A stretch of 64,000 nt of DNA from an uncultured Granulosicoccaceae bacterium (GCA_938028465.1 CALJAA010000011.1:1-64000); one strand, 5' to 3'; positions 19,455 through 29,846 are shown, counted from the first letter of the stretch. Made by a program: numbers and translations. Notes: generated by a model not told the origin, from the sequence alone.

Positions 19455-20096
19455 TTATTCGCGCCCCGACAAGGCTAAGCGCAATGCCAAACCAACAAAA
19501 AATACGCCCGCTAAAACATCTAAATAACGAGCAAAGCGAGTTTTTGTGACCCAGCTAGCTGCATTACCTACTAACGAGCCAATGATCAATAGATAAATTA
19601 AACCTATCGACGTGTGAATAAACCCTAGCAACACTATCTGCACACCCACGCGCCCTAAATCAATACTGACGAACTGAGGGAGCAAAGCGATATAGAAAAT
19701 AATAACCTTTGGATTAAGTAAATTAGTGATTAAGCCTTGCTTAAACACTTTTACAACGGACGAGGCTTCTACTGGGGTTTGATCATCTGTTAAACCCTTG
19801 GATTTAAAAAACGCCCGTATTGATTGAATGCCGAGATAAAGCAGGTACGCCGCACCGCCATAACGCAATAGTTCAAAAGCTACTGGCGATGCAGCAATCA
19901 CTGCAGACACACCAATAGCAGCTGCCACTGAGTGAACTAACGTTCCCGTACATATACCTAAGGTGGCGGCAATGGCTCCCTTTGCTTTGTAACGAAGGCT
20001 GTTCGCCATGACGAACATAACATCGGGCCCAGGCGCAATGGCTAACGTTGCTGCAACCACGATGTACGCTGTCATCAATGTTGGGTCTAATAACAT
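19455..20096 (-). CDS. LysE/RhtB-family amino-acid exporter
   Basis: 213-residue inner-membrane protein with about six hydrophobic helices. The N-terminal family signature APGPDVMFVMANSLRYKAKGA and the NLLNPKVIIFYIALLPQF block identify the LysE/RhtB superfamily, which exports amino acids or their analogues. Substrate cannot be assigned. The partner downstream is a ProC-like reductase, so an imino acid or proline-like compound is a possible substrate (inference from proximity only). Length is normal. Confidence 0.85.
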   Translation of the reverse strand: MLLDPTLMTAYIVVAATLAIAPGPDVMFVMANSLRYKAKGAIAATLGICTGTLVHSVAAAIGVSAVIAASPVAFELLRYGGAAYLLYLGIQSIRAFFKSKGLTDDQTPVEASSVVKVFKQGLITNLLNPKVIIFYIALLPQFVSIDLGRVGVQIVLLGFIHTSIGLIYLLIIGSLVGNAASWVTKTRFARYLDVLAGVFFVGLALRLALSGRE

Positions 20097-20259
20097 GGGC
20101 TCAACCTTAACTCATTCAAACTGCCCCAGTTGAGTGCGAATGATAAGTTTTGACTGCCAACAAGCCAGTCTTTATACCAATTTGAGTTGGTTTGAGTTGA
20201 CTTAAATTATTGATCCCCACTGCTCTGGATGACTTAGATTACAACGAAATAAATCGCTC

Positions 20260-20280
20260 TTTGATTACTATATAATCAAA
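20260..20280 (+). promoter_or_regulatory. palindromic operator overlapping a -10 box
   Basis: TTTGATTA, a 5-base centre, then TAATCAAA: an exact 8-bp inverted repeat. The sequence TATAAT (20271-20276) sits inside its right half, 31 bases before the ATG of the amidohydrolase gene. No clear -35 was found. A dyad covering the -10 suggests a repressor-type operator. The half-site resembles the AATCA/TGATT dyad in the sox promoter, but a shared regulator is only a guess. Confidence 0.5.
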
Positions 20281-20306
20281 AAACCTTCATAGGGCGAGAA
20301 CAGAAT

Positions 20307-21551
20307 ATGCACAGTAAATGCAATCTAAGCAACAGCTTACGCTCAAAGTTACTATTAACGGGCTTTTTATTCATCATACCAAGTTGGTTATGGGCACAAG
20401 CTGAAAACTCGCTACCTATCGCTGATGCACATGTACACTACAGTCACGATTCAGTTGAGTTAACGCCACCTGCACGCGTTATAGAAATCATGCGCGAAGC
20501 AGGTTTAAAGTTTGCGCTTGTTTCCAGCTCAGATGATAATGGCACTCAACTTTTGTCAGAATTGGCCCCTGATTTAATTATTCCAGGGCTCAGACCATAC
20601 CGACGCCGCGGAGAACTCAGCAGTTGGTTTACCGATCCGGCGGCACTCGAGTACGTCGAACAATTACTAAGCATTAATCGCTACGCAAGCATCGGCGAAT
20701 TTCATTTATTCGGTGATGATGTTGATTTGCCCATCCCCCGTCGCATCGTTGAACTAGCTGAACAATATAATTTAGTGTTGCATGCTCATTCCGATGCAGA
20801 TGCAGTTGAACGGCTGTTGGCGCAAAACGATAAGGTGAAAGTACTCTGGGCCCACTCAGGCTTTGAAGAACCAGAAGCAATATCAGCGATGCTCACCAAA
20901 CACGATCGCCTTTGGGCAGATCTTGCTTTCCGATCAGAAGTCGGTAGTGGCGGCAGCTTAAGCAAGGAGTGGATAGCACTTTTCAACGATCATCCTGACC
21001 GCATGATGCTAGGCACTGATACCTACACACCTGAACGCATGTACTTTATACCGAGCCATGCAGATTCAGCACGCGTCTGGTTAGAAACTTTACCGAAAGA
21101 TTTATCTGAAAAGATCGCATGGAAAAACGCATACGATCTGCTTACGCCGATTTGGCAGGCCAACAAACACACAAACTCAAATGGCATAACAAGTGATACT
21201 GCATGCGACGCTATCTCAAAAAACGAGGCGATCACTATGGAGTCTGAAAACTACTCGGTTCACCTACAGCCTACCAGCCCAATCACCGTCGGCCAGGCAG
21301 CATCTGTGCGCGTAACGCTATGCGGTGCCACCACGCTAGACACAACGCTGAAGCTTGACGCCAGCATGCCAGCACATGGCCATGGCACAAACTACACACC
21401 TGAACACCAAATCGAAGCACATTCAGACAAGCACATGCAGTATCTTGTAGAAGGTGTTGTATTGCACATGCCAGGTGAATGGCAATGGCAGGTAGAGGTT
21501 CGTACAGGCAGCACTCGCGAATCGCTAAGCCATCGCTTCTCTGTAGAGTAA
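20307..21551 (+). CDS. exported amidohydrolase fused to a YtkA-like domain
   Basis: 414 residues with a Sec signal peptide (about 12-32, ending WLWAQA). Residues about 36-285 form an amidohydrolase-type TIM barrel: the metal motif DAHVH, then LHAHSDAD, LWAHSGFEEP and LGTDTYTPERMY at the expected places. Residues about 310-414 match the YtkA/FixH-like beta-sandwich, with MPAHGHG and VLHMPGEWQWQVEV, histidine- and methionine-rich segments often linked to copper handling. Followed after 13 bases by a MauG-type dihaem peroxidase gene, so both are very probably co-transcribed and periplasmic. The fusion suggests the hydrolase works with a metal-bearing or peroxidase-modified module. Substrate unknown. 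Confidence 0.8.
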   Translation: MHSKCNLSNSLRSKLLLTGFLFIIPSWLWAQAENSLPIADAHVHYSHDSVELTPPARVIEIMREAGLKFALVSSSDDNGTQLLSELAPDLIIPGLRPYRRRGELSSWFTDPAALEYVEQLLSINRYASIGEFHLFGDDVDLPIPRRIVELAEQYNLVLHAHSDADAVERLLAQNDKVKVLWAHSGFEEPEAISAMLTKHDRLWADLAFRSEVGSGGSLSKEWIALFNDHPDRMMLGTDTYTPERMYFIPSHADSARVWLETLPKDLSEKIAWKNAYDLLTPIWQANKHTNSNGITSDTACDAISKNEAITMESENYSVHLQPTSPITVGQAASVRVTLCGATTLDTTLKLDASMPAHGHGTNYTPEHQIEAHSDKHMQYLVEGVVLHMPGEWQWQVEVRTGSTRESLSHRFSVE

Positions 21552-21564
21552 CCCCAGCAATGCC

Positions 21565-22731
21565 ATGAGAAAGCTCCTTTACAAATCACCCTATGCGTTT
21601 CTACTAAGTTTTCTGCTATTGCAGACAAGCTATGCAGATAACGATACTACCCATGATTCTATTTTTACCGACGCAGAGGTTCGGCGCATACTTTCGTTTG
21701 GGCCTTGGCCAAGCACAATACCAGCTGATCCTGGAAACGAATTCTCAGGACTTAGCACAGCAGAGAAAATTGGCGAAAAACTATTCTCAGATACAGATTT
21801 ATCAGGCGATAAAACGCTGTCTTGCGCCAGCTGTCATCAAGCGAAAAAAGGGTTCTCAGACAAACTACCGTTAGCACAAGGCGTGCAACAACACGTCCGC
21901 AATACTCAAGGCTTATTGGATGTTGGAATGCAGCGCTGGTTTGGCTGGGATGGTGGCACCGATAGTTTATGGGCTGCTACGCTTCGGCCAATGCTCTCAG
22001 ATATAGAAATGGCAGGCGACATTTCAACAATCGCTACACGTTTAAAAGAGAAGCCCTCTATATTCAATTCGCTTACGCAATCAGGAAAACACCGCAATCC
22101 CATAAGCTTAACTGATGAAGAGTTAGTCGTAGGAGCTGCAAAAACTATAGCCGCTTATATGCGTACTCTTCGATCAGGAACCACCGACTTTGATCGTTAT
22201 TACCAAGCATTAGTAAATAATGACATTAACGGGCAACGCAAATACTCTGCTGCGGCCAAGCGCGGCCTTAAATTATTTATTGGTGATGCCAATTGTCATG
22301 TTTGCCACTTCGGGCCAAACTTTTCCAATGGAGAGTTTCATGATACTGGCCGGCCGTTTTTCACCAGCATTGGCAAAGTTGACCCCGGCCGCTATTCCGG
22401 CATCAAGCGAGTACGCGCGGATCCCTACAATCTGGCAGGCAAATTTAATCGCACGGTGGAGGCAAGCGAAATTAGAAAAACAAATAGCGTTAAATTAGTT
22501 CAGGATAACTTCGGGCAATGGCGAACACCATCACTGCGAAACCTAAGTCTAACCGCACCCTATATGCATGACGGTAGCTTAAACACATTACGAGAGGTAG
22601 TGGATGCCTACGCTGATATTGATATGAGCCGCCTACATTCGAAGGGCGAATCAATTCTTCGGCCACTTGAACTCACCAATAGCCAACGCAATGATCTAGT
22701 CCAGTTTTTACAAAGCCTAACGGAACAATAA
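21565..22731 (+). CDS. dihaem cytochrome c peroxidase (MauG family)
   Basis: 388 residues with an N-terminal signal peptide (about 1-24). Two c-haem sites are seen: CASCH at 87-91 and CHVCH at 244-248. The later blocks WRTPSLRNLSLTAPYMHDGSLNTL are typical of the CcpA/MauG family. Members either detoxify H2O2 or, as in MauG and MbnH, use high-valent haem to modify protein residues. The upstream co-transcribed gene encodes an amidohydrolase-YtkA fusion, which may be its partner. The gene ends 3 bases from the convergent Calx-beta protein gene. Confidence 0.9.
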   Translation: MRKLLYKSPYAFLLSFLLLQTSYADNDTTHDSIFTDAEVRRILSFGPWPSTIPADPGNEFSGLSTAEKIGEKLFSDTDLSGDKTLSCASCHQAKKGFSDKLPLAQGVQQHVRNTQGLLDVGMQRWFGWDGGTDSLWAATLRPMLSDIEMAGDISTIATRLKEKPSIFNSLTQSGKHRNPISLTDEELVVGAAKTIAAYMRTLRSGTTDFDRYYQALVNNDINGQRKYSAAAKRGLKLFIGDANCHVCHFGPNFSNGEFHDTGRPFFTSIGKVDPGRYSGIKRVRADPYNLAGKFNRTVEASEIRKTNSVKLVQDNFGQWRTPSLRNLSLTAPYMHDGSLNTLREVVDAYADIDMSRLHSKGESILRPLELTNSQRNDLVQFLQSLTEQ

Positions 22732-22734
22732 ACG

Positions 22735-23958
22735 CTAAGGAGGTAGAACCACAGCTGAGAAAGTGGCAGTAGCACTACCGTTAACTGGCACATCAACCCC
22801 AGTCCAGTTAATCGTATTGCCCGCAACACTAAATGAAGACCCAGGCGGCACGCTCACTGGCGCTACGGATGAGAATCCCGCCGGCACAAGATCTTGAACA
22901 GCAGCGTTGAAAGCTGCACTTGGCCCAACATTATTAACCCGCAGGGTAAATACAACGGTATCGCCCACGTTCGGGCTATTATCGTTAACGGTTTTAACTA
23001 TATCTAATGCAACTTCGGCATCATCTTCCAGTAGCGTCACGATAGCAGTATCGCTTATGTCGATACCATGCGTTGTGTTGCTCAAATTCGACAAGCTAAC
23101 CGCAAGCGTTTGATCCCCTTCCGGCACACCGTCAGCAATGGGTGTCACCGTAAACGTTTGGCTACTACCAGCTTGCCCAGTAAAGGTGAGCGTACCCGAT
23201 GATGCTGTGTAATCACTATCGCCAATGGTGGCGGTACCATCACTAGTTTGGTAATCAACGGTAAACGCAACAAAGCCGCTTGCATCGCGAACATTATGCG
23301 ACAACGTTGCCGTTAACGTAATCGGCCCGCCATCTTCTGGGGCTGACACGTCTGTGATAGTGATCGTCTCTTGCACATCAGCAACAATCAGAAAATCCTC
23401 AGAATCACCAAATCCATTAACGCCGCAACCGTTAGCAGGGTCGAGATTGTTATAGCTTAATGTGACGCGTCCTCGATAAGTTGTATCTTCAGTGACGCTG
23501 GGTATCGTAATGTTTTGAGTAACAACGCAGCCAGCGGGTGTTGCAGTTTGGTCGTAATTACATGAAGCATTATTAAGTTGCTCAGGCGTACCATCATTAT
23601 CAGAATCTAATGAGATGATAATATTTTCAACATCACCAGTTGCAGCCTGCCCTCCTCCAGGTTGCTCAGTATCACCAACCGTTACCGGCACAGCTAATAC
23701 ACTACCGCTGGGATAATCACCTCCAATTAAAATTGGCAGAGTGATACTTTCATACGCACTGTCATTGGTGATCGCGCATAGGCCTACCGGCGTATAACGT
23801 TGAGCTGATACAGGAAATGTTAATATCAAACCCACTGCAGCAATACCCAAGGTAGAGGCATGGATTGCCCTATCATTGGCTATTTTGGTGCGGTTCTGTG
23901 AGCGCAAGAACATCATGTGTCCGTTTTGAAGATAAGCGAGCAACTCCTGAGCTCCCAA
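22735..23958 (-). CDS. exported Calx-beta / DUF11 domain protein
   Basis: 407 residues, or about 393 if the ATG at 23916 is used. A signal peptide (about 31-53, ending PVSAQ) is followed by a GEVED-like region (about 105-192), a Calx-beta domain (about 196-311, with DSDYTASSGTLTFTGQAG and PEGDQTLAVSLSN), and one DUF11 repeat (about 316-407, starting DIVKTVNDNSPNVGDTVVFTLRV). Such proteins are large surface or secreted adhesins or matrix proteins. This one stops right at the end of the DUF11 module with VLPP and has no visible anchor or sorting tail, so it may be shortened. No enzymatic motif. Confidence 0.75.
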   Translation of the reverse strand: MGAQELLAYLQNGHMMFLRSQNRTKIANDRAIHASTLGIAAVGLILTFPVSAQRYTPVGLCAITNDSAYESITLPILIGGDYPSGSVLAVPVTVGDTEQPGGGQAATGDVENIIISLDSDNDGTPEQLNNASCNYDQTATPAGCVVTQNITIPSVTEDTTYRGRVTLSYNNLDPANGCGVNGFGDSEDFLIVADVQETITITDVSAPEDGGPITLTATLSHNVRDASGFVAFTVDYQTSDGTATIGDSDYTASSGTLTFTGQAGSSQTFTVTPIADGVPEGDQTLAVSLSNLSNTTHGIDISDTAIVTLLEDDAEVALDIVKTVNDNSPNVGDTVVFTLRVNNVGPSAAFNAAVQDLVPAGFSSVAPVSVPPGSSFSVAGNTINWTGVDVPVNGSATATFSAVVLPP

Positions 23959-24035
23959 TTAAATCCTTATTCGGTACTACTCAATTAATATGCCAGCAGA
24001 AACGGCAGCTAACCCCGCCAATCAACACATAAAGG

Positions 24036-25178
24036 CTAAGTTGACTTAGCAGCCACCCGTATCCGCCAACACAACCCCAATCCTAATAGCGCATACACAA
24101 CAGCCATACTTATTGGTAAGCCATCAGCACCAAAACCTGCCATCGCCCAACCACCAATTAACGACCCACACAGCGCACCTAACCCCCACATCGTGGCAAA
24201 GGCCGACGAACCAGCAATGAGTTCTTGGCCTTCAAACCTATCACCTAAATCAGCCAACGCCACCGTATAAATACCGTACCCAGCCGCACCACAAATAATA
24301 AGGACCGGCCACATACCCCAGCTGTTTATTGTAAAAGGCAACATCAACAACGTAATAGTCGTGATAACAGCGCAACCTAACATCACTAGGCGTTTGGAGT
24401 ATTTATCGCTAAGGTAACCTATAGGTAGTTGCAACACGATATTGCCCGCTATCAATGCGGTTAGTGCCATCGCCGCCACTTCAAAACTTCTGCCGCTATG
24501 CATCGCATAAATGGGCAACAGTGACAAGGTAGCGGCATCAAATATCGCGAATGCAAACACACACGCTAGTAATAATGGTGCTTTGGGCACAAAAGCAAAT
24601 ATTCCATCTGAAGCAGGCTGATCATGCTCCGACGCTTCACCTTCATCAATAAATAATAAAGGTACCACTCCCAACATTAATACCACTGATCCGATAACAA
24701 AAGGTAGCCATCCATCCACACCGGTTTGGCTAACGATGGCAGGGCCCGCAGCAAAACTTAAAGACAAGACACTTGCATAGATAGCAACCACTTTGCCACG
24801 TGAGCTCTCATCCGCTGAGCTGACAATCCAAGCCTCACTTAATACAAACAGTAACGATGTGGTTGCACCCATGATTAATCGCAATACAAACCAAGACTCT
24901 AGCGAGGTGAATATGTTAAATGAGATCATCAGCACCGCAGTCAGTACGGCAGCGATGATGGCAACTCGCTTAGCTCCTAAGGTGCGACATACAAACGGAA
25001 TGGCAGACGAGAACATCAAAATACCAATCGGCATCATCGCGGAATTTAGCCCAATCATCTGCGGGCTCACACCCCGTTGCTCTAATATTAATGAAAGCAA
25101 GGGGTAGGTCATGCCAAAGGAAAACCCAAAGACCGCTATCGACAAGCACGCAGCAACAAGATTACGGTTATTGGTCAT
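24036..25178 (-). CDS. MFS transporter
   Basis: 380-residue major facilitator protein with about 12 hydrophobic helices. It shows the duplicated family pattern (GYLSDKYSKRLVMLGCAV between helices 8 and 9, and ESSRGKVVAIYASVLSLSFAAGPAI in the first half). The architecture resembles the YcaD-like group of MFS proteins. Substrate is not deducible. Monocistronic by position, divergent from the DUF255 thioredoxin-fold gene. Confidence 0.85.
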   Translation of the reverse strand: MTNNRNLVAACLSIAVFGFSFGMTYPLLSLILEQRGVSPQMIGLNSAMMPIGILMFSSAIPFVCRTLGAKRVAIIAAVLTAVLMISFNIFTSLESWFVLRLIMGATTSLLFVLSEAWIVSSADESSRGKVVAIYASVLSLSFAAGPAIVSQTGVDGWLPFVIGSVVLMLGVVPLLFIDEGEASEHDQPASDGIFAFVPKAPLLLACVFAFAIFDAATLSLLPIYAMHSGRSFEVAAMALTALIAGNIVLQLPIGYLSDKYSKRLVMLGCAVITTITLLMLPFTINSWGMWPVLIICGAAGYGIYTVALADLGDRFEGQELIAGSSAFATMWGLGALCGSLIGGWAMAGFGADGLPISMAVVYALLGLGLCWRIRVAAKST

Positions 25179-25331
25179 AACTTAGAAAGATCGACATGGG
25201 TTTGAGAGCAGAACGGTGCACTTTGGGTTAATCATATTGATTAACTACCCATTAAATTACCGAAGTTGCAAATGGCTGGGAACCATTCTGCCAGAATTCT
25301 AACAAATGACTCACATAACCTAAGGATATTG

Positions 25332-27752
25332 ATGCCAATGAGGTTCTCAGCAACACTTTCGACAGTGAGCCGCGGCAATGCATGTCCCCGCCTCATTTCC
25401 ATCTTATCCTTCTACATCATGCTAATCGGCGGCATTGTCAGCCCATCCATCAGCACAGCAGCGGAGGAGACTAAAATCGTCGCATTAGACGAAAATCCAA
25501 TCTTGACCGACGGCCTGCTAAAAGCCCTAAAAGATATGGGGCCAAATTACCAGCCCCGAACTGAGCACTTATTAGAAGATGGATCTCCCATCTTTACCAA
25601 CCGCTTAATACTCGAAGCCTCACCCTATTTAATACAACACGCCCATAACCCCGTCAATTGGTACCCTTGGGGTGACGAAGCCTTTCAAGCAGCCAAAGAT
25701 CAAAACAAGCCGGTGTTTCTGTCAATCGGTTATGCCACTTGCCATTGGTGCCACGTCATGGAACGCGAAAGCTTTGAAGATCTAGACATCGCTAAGCTTC
25801 TTAACGATAACTATATTGCGATTAAGGTCGATAGAGAACAACTACCCGACATCGATGCCATGTACATGACTGCAGTCATGATGATCACTGGTAGCGGGGG
25901 TTGGCCCATGTCGAGCTGGTTAGATGAGCAAGGCCGACCATTTTACGGTGGTACTTATTTTCCAGTTGAACGTTTTGATCAATTACTTACCCGAATTAAC
26001 GATTTATGGCGCACCGACAAAGGCGTATTGATGGAGCAAGCTGATCAGATATCAGCCGCAATGAACAAAGTAAATAGCACGACCGTGGCAGCCAATGCCT
26101 TTGGCGACACCGAAATCAAAGCCGCGCTCTCACAGGCAATTGCTGGCTTTGATGAAAACAACGGTGGCTTTGGTGACGCACCTAAGTTTCCACGCGAATC
26201 AACACTCTACTTTCTGCTAGACCAGGCGAGACGAAGCAATGCTGATGCCCAAAACATTGCCGTAAGCACCTTGAGCTTTATGGCAAACGGCGGCATACAT
26301 GACCATATTGCAGGAGGTTTTCATCGTTATTCAGTGGACAGCCAATGGCTGGTACCGCATTTTGAGAAAATGCTCTACAACCAAGCAGCCCTAGCCAGAA
26401 ACTATTCGCAAGCTTGGCAACTCACAGCTGATATTAACCATCAACGTACCGCCACTCGAATACTCGACTATGTCTTGCGTGAAATGCGGGCTGACAATAA
26501 GTTGTTTTATTCAGCCACGGACGCAGACTCAGAAGGCGAAGAAGGTCGCTTTTTTGTCTGGACGCCTGAAGAATTAGACGAGCTACTCGGTAAAGATGCC
26601 GAGCTTGCAAAAGACATATGGAACATCACTGGCGAAGGAAGCTTCGAAGGCGAAAGTATCATTCATATGGATCGCCCATTGGCCGAAATAGCGGAGCTCA
26701 ATCAACTCAGCAATGAAGCGTTGCTCAACAAACTCGATAAATGGTCGGGTATTTTGCTAGAAGCGCGTCAATCAAGGGAAAAGCCGCTACTTGATAGTAA
26801 GTCTCTTACCAGCTGGAATGGCATGATGATCTCAGCGTTGGCAGAAGGTAGCACTGCGCTAAGCCGAGACGACTATCTCACCGCCGCTATTGCCACTGCT
26901 AATTCGCTATGGGACCTCATGGTGACAAAAGACAATGGCCTGTACCGAAGTTACTACGAAGGCAAAACATCCATAGAAGGCACACAACCCGACTATGCCT
27001 TCTTTGCTGAAGGCTTAATCGCTCTATACGATGCGACGGGCGATCAACGGTGGCTAGATAAAGCGGCAGTGCTAACCGACGAAATGCACAATCGTTTTTG
27101 GGATACGGCAAACGGTGCATACTTTATGGGTGGCGAACGAGTAGCAGGCGCAAAACTCGCAATACGACCAAAAGACATTCACGACAATGCCCAACCCACT
27201 GGTAACTCAGTAGCAATGCGAGTGTTGGCAAAATTGTTCAAACGCACCGGCGAACCGCGCTTTGACGAAAGAGCCAACGAGCAAATTGTAGCCTTGTCCG
27301 GATCAGTAGCTGAATCACCGGCTGGGTTTTTCTACTTTTTACTTGGCGCTAACGAACACCTAAACGGTGAAATCGGGCCACAACAATACGCGGCTCGTGG
27401 CCGTGTTGCAGCCTTTGCAGCACGTAATAATGGCATGTTGGACATCACATTGAAGATAGCACCAGGCTGGCATATTAATTCAGATAAACCCAATCAAGAA
27501 TATTTAATACCAACACAGTTATTGTTAGCAAATGAACAACCAGCATCAGGCACTTTATACCCTAAAGCCATTAGCCAATCATTGAGTTTTGAAAAAACAA
27601 AGCTATCGTTGTTTGAAGGCAATTTTAAGATTAGCGCCCCACTAAACAGTGATAATGGTGAAGCACCAGTGTATAAACTACAGCTACAAGCGTGTGATGA
27701 TAAACAATGCTTACCGCCAGAAACTGTAACCTTCACACTCGCAAAAAACTAG
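25332..27752 (+). CDS. exported DUF255 thioredoxin-fold protein with C-terminal DsbD-like domain
   Basis: The open frame starts at 25266, but AAGGA at 25322-25326 points to the ATG at 25332, giving 806 residues with a signal peptide ending near SISTAA. Next comes a DUF255/YyaL (SPATA20-type) thioredoxin domain with the CHWC active site (context [18 protein letters not shown]). An alpha/alpha-toroid follows ([31 protein letters not shown]). The last 120 residues ([21 protein letters not shown] through [13 protein letters not shown]) match the N-terminal immunoglobulin-like domain of DsbD. YyaL proteins are normally cytoplasmic-like and lack this module, so this is an exported redox fusion. Function unknown; thiol-disulfide chemistry is likely. 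Confidence 0.82.
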   Translation: MPMRFSATLSTVSRGNACPRLISILSFYIMLIGGIVSPSISTAAEETKIVALDENPILTDGLLKALKDMGPNYQPRTEHLLEDGSPIFTNRLILEASPYLIQHAHNPVNWYPWGDEAFQAAKDQNKPVFLSIGYATCHWCHVMERESFEDLDIAKLLNDNYIAIKVDREQLPDIDAMYMTAVMMITGSGGWPMSSWLDEQGRPFYGGTYFPVERFDQLLTRINDLWRTDKGVLMEQADQISAAMNKVNSTTVAANAFGDTEIKAALSQAIAGFDENNGGFGDAPKFPRESTLYFLLDQARRSNADAQNIAVSTLSFMANGGIHDHIAGGFHRYSVDSQWLVPHFEKMLYNQAALARNYSQAWQLTADINHQRTATRILDYVLREMRADNKLFYSATDADSEGEEGRFFVWTPEELDELLGKDAELAKDIWNITGEGSFEGESIIHMDRPLAEIAELNQLSNEALLNKLDKWSGILLEARQSREKPLLDSKSLTSWNGMMISALAEGSTALSRDDYLTAAIATANSLWDLMVTKDNGLYRSYYEGKTSIEGTQPDYAFFAEGLIALYDATGDQRWLDKAAVLTDEMHNRFWDTANGAYFMGGERVAGAKLAIRPKDIHDNAQPTGNSVAMRVLAKLFKRTGEPRFDERANEQIVALSGSVAESPAGFFYFLLGANEHLNGEIGPQQYAARGRVAAFAARNNGMLDITLKIAPGWHINSDKPNQEYLIPTQLLLANEQPASGTLYPKAISQSLSFEKTKLSLFEGNFKISAPLNSDNGEAPVYKLQLQACDDKQCLPPETVTFTLAKN

Positions 27753-27781
27753 AGCCACCAGAAAACTCTCCAGCTCTCTAG

Positions 27782-27830
27782 AAGCACTTGATGCTTTAGC
27801 CATTCACGTGCAGTAAGCGAATAGTCGCTT
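27782..27830. terminator. two small hairpins after the DUF255 gene
   Basis: AAGCA-CTTGA-TGCTT (27782-27796) and AAGCGA-ATAG-TCGCTT (27815-27830) lie 30-80 bases beyond the stop codon of the upstream plus-strand gene. Neither is followed by a long T run. They may mark the 3' end of that transcript. Confidence 0.35.
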
Positions 27831-27940
27831 TCTACGCGATTGATCCAGAATCATTCAATTCCGATATACTCAACGCATAGTGACCACGCAGGTTACTAGA
27901 GGCTCGAAAAAACAATAAATCAACGATCAAAGGGCATGTT

Positions 27941-29140
27941 TTGAGGTTTTGGAGCAACACTAGCAGCTTAGCTACAGAGTTTATAGGTGATCAAACACGA
28001 ATACTAGCCGCACTCTGGATAGGATTACCTTTGGGTGTTATCTCACACGCTGGCTTTTTGATTCTATTCTGGGTTCTGGATTTTCCAGTGCTAGCATTTT
28101 TTAATATTTTTAGTTTCGCGCTATTTAGCTTTGCAACCTGGCAGCTGTATAAATACAATCTCAACTGGGCTGTCTATGGCTGCATCCTTATTGAAGTACC
28201 GTTGCATGCCGCGCTAGCAACTCTCTATTTGGGCTTTAATTCTGGTTTCTGGTTACTTGTATTTATCAGCATCGCCTTTATCCCTCTCTATCCGATGCTT
28301 TCCCGAGCAGCTCGGGGATTAATCGGCATTCTATTAGTCCTCGGAATTGGCACTGTTGCACTGCTTGCCATTGCAAACGGTTCGATATATGTCATTTCAT
28401 CTACGTTGAGCTCACTGTTTTTGATGATGAACTTAATTGTCCTCGCATTAATAGTCACTATGATTATAGTGTCTTACGATCTAGCTGTTCAACGGGCAGA
28501 AGACGCAATAAAGATAGAATATGACCGAGCAGAATCGCTACTACTCAATGTATTGCCAGCAAGAATTTCCACTCGTTTGAAATCAAATGAAGAACCACTA
28601 GCGGATAACCACGATCAGGTGTCAGTGCTATTTGCTGATATTGCCGGATTCACTAATTTGTCTCGCAATCTAACCGCGCGAGATTTAGTTTCACTGTTAA
28701 ATGATCTTTTTACACGCTTTGATGAAAGCGTAAAGGAGTTAGGCGCAGAAAAAATAAAGACCATTGGCGATGCCTACATGGTCGCAACTGGGTTAGGCGG
28801 CGAGGACGATCATGCAGAAAAAATAGTTGATCTAGCAATAGCGATGCAAGAAGGATTTAACAATTTTACGAAAAAACACGATCTAGATTTACAGCTTAGA
28901 ATTGGCATTCATTCAGGCGCCGTAGTAGCAGGTGTTATCGGCAAGCAGAAATTTTCTTACGACTTATGGGGCAATACGGTAAACGTTGCAAGTAGAATGG
29001 AATCAGAAGGTATCGCAAATCGAATACAAATCTCGGCGGAAACATATGCCTTATTGCCACAGCGCTTTGCCGCAGTTTCACGCGGCGAGATTCAAATCAA
29101 AGGCCATCGAGCCAGAGAGTGCTTTCTTTTGGAATGCTAA
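27941..29140 (+). CDS. membrane class III adenylate cyclase
   Basis: 399 residues starting at a TTG codon preceded by AAAGGG about 6 bases away; no in-frame ATG lies upstream. The N-terminal half (about 20-180) has six hydrophobic helices. A short coiled linker leads to a class III cyclase domain (about 215-395). Metal aspartates are in FADIAGF and IGDAYM. The lysine of EKIKTIGD and aspartate of YDLWGNTVNVASRMES are the adenine-specifying pair, so cAMP rather than cGMP is the expected product. The input signal is probably sensed through the membrane part. No regulator gene is adjacent. Confidence 0.87.
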   Translation: MRFWSNTSSLATEFIGDQTRILAALWIGLPLGVISHAGFLILFWVLDFPVLAFFNIFSFALFSFATWQLYKYNLNWAVYGCILIEVPLHAALATLYLGFNSGFWLLVFISIAFIPLYPMLSRAARGLIGILLVLGIGTVALLAIANGSIYVISSTLSSLFLMMNLIVLALIVTMIIVSYDLAVQRAEDAIKIEYDRAESLLLNVLPARISTRLKSNEEPLADNHDQVSVLFADIAGFTNLSRNLTARDLVSLLNDLFTRFDESVKELGAEKIKTIGDAYMVATGLGGEDDHAEKIVDLAIAMQEGFNNFTKKHDLDLQLRIGIHSGAVVAGVIGKQKFSYDLWGNTVNVASRMESEGIANRIQISAETYALLPQRFAAVSRGEIQIKGHRARECFLLEC

Positions 29141-29295
29141 GCGCCAGTAGTAAAACGCCGCGCCCTTCGATCAGCTGCTGCTATAGATGCGAGCAATTGA
29201 TCGAAACACATATACTAACCATCTGAACATCCAAATACGTAGCATCCACGTATAACATCGCGGATAAATCAATAAAAATTAACCGAGGATTCAAA

Positions 29296-29841
29296 ATGAC
29301 GCCATTAAGTCGAAGGCATCGACGCTATTCAACCGCTACGATTTTGTTGATCACACTGCTTTCCGCCTGCAGCAGTACCGGCACACCTCGCGGCATCACG
29401 CCGGTTGCTGGCTTTGAGCTCGATCGGTATCTAGGCAAGTGGTACGAGATAGCTAGGCTTGATCACAAATTTGAACGTGGCTTACAAGGCGTCACGGCTA
29501 CCTACTCACTCAATGAAAACGGCAGTGTAAAAGTTAGCAATAGCGGTGTGTCGACTAAAACGGGTAAACGAGATGACGCAGTGGGAAAAGCGAAATTTAT
29601 TGGCTCTAGCGACGTAGCTCATTTAAAGGTGTCATTCTTTGGTCCGTTCTATGGAAGTTACATCGTGTACGAGTTGGATAAAGAAAACTATGAGTACGCC
29701 CTAGTATCTGGGCCTGATAGAAGCTACATGTGGGTACTCTCGCGGACACCACAGATGGATGCCAAGCGTTATGAAGCACTATTGAAAATTGCCAAAGAGA
29801 ATGGCTTTGATACGGATGCGTTGATTAAGGTTGCGCACTAA
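29296..29841 (+). CDS. blc: outer-membrane lipocalin (Blc type)
   Basis: 181-residue lipoprotein with lipobox LSAC (Cys25). The lipocalin GxW motif lies in LGKWYEIARLDHKFERGL, and a C-terminal RTP-type block (YMWVLSRTPQMD) closes the barrel. Bacterial lipocalins of this kind bind lysophospholipids or fatty acids at the outer membrane. The stop codon is followed within 6 bases by dyad repeats of the TCATCCCCGC type. Confidence 0.9.
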   Translation: MTPLSRRHRRYSTATILLITLLSACSSTGTPRGITPVAGFELDRYLGKWYEIARLDHKFERGLQGVTATYSLNENGSVKVSNSGVSTKTGKRDDAVGKAKFIGSSDVAHLKVSFFGPFYGSYIVYELDKENYEYALVSGPDRSYMWVLSRTPQMDAKRYEALLKIAKENGFDTDALIKVAH

Positions 29842-29846
29842 GCGCG

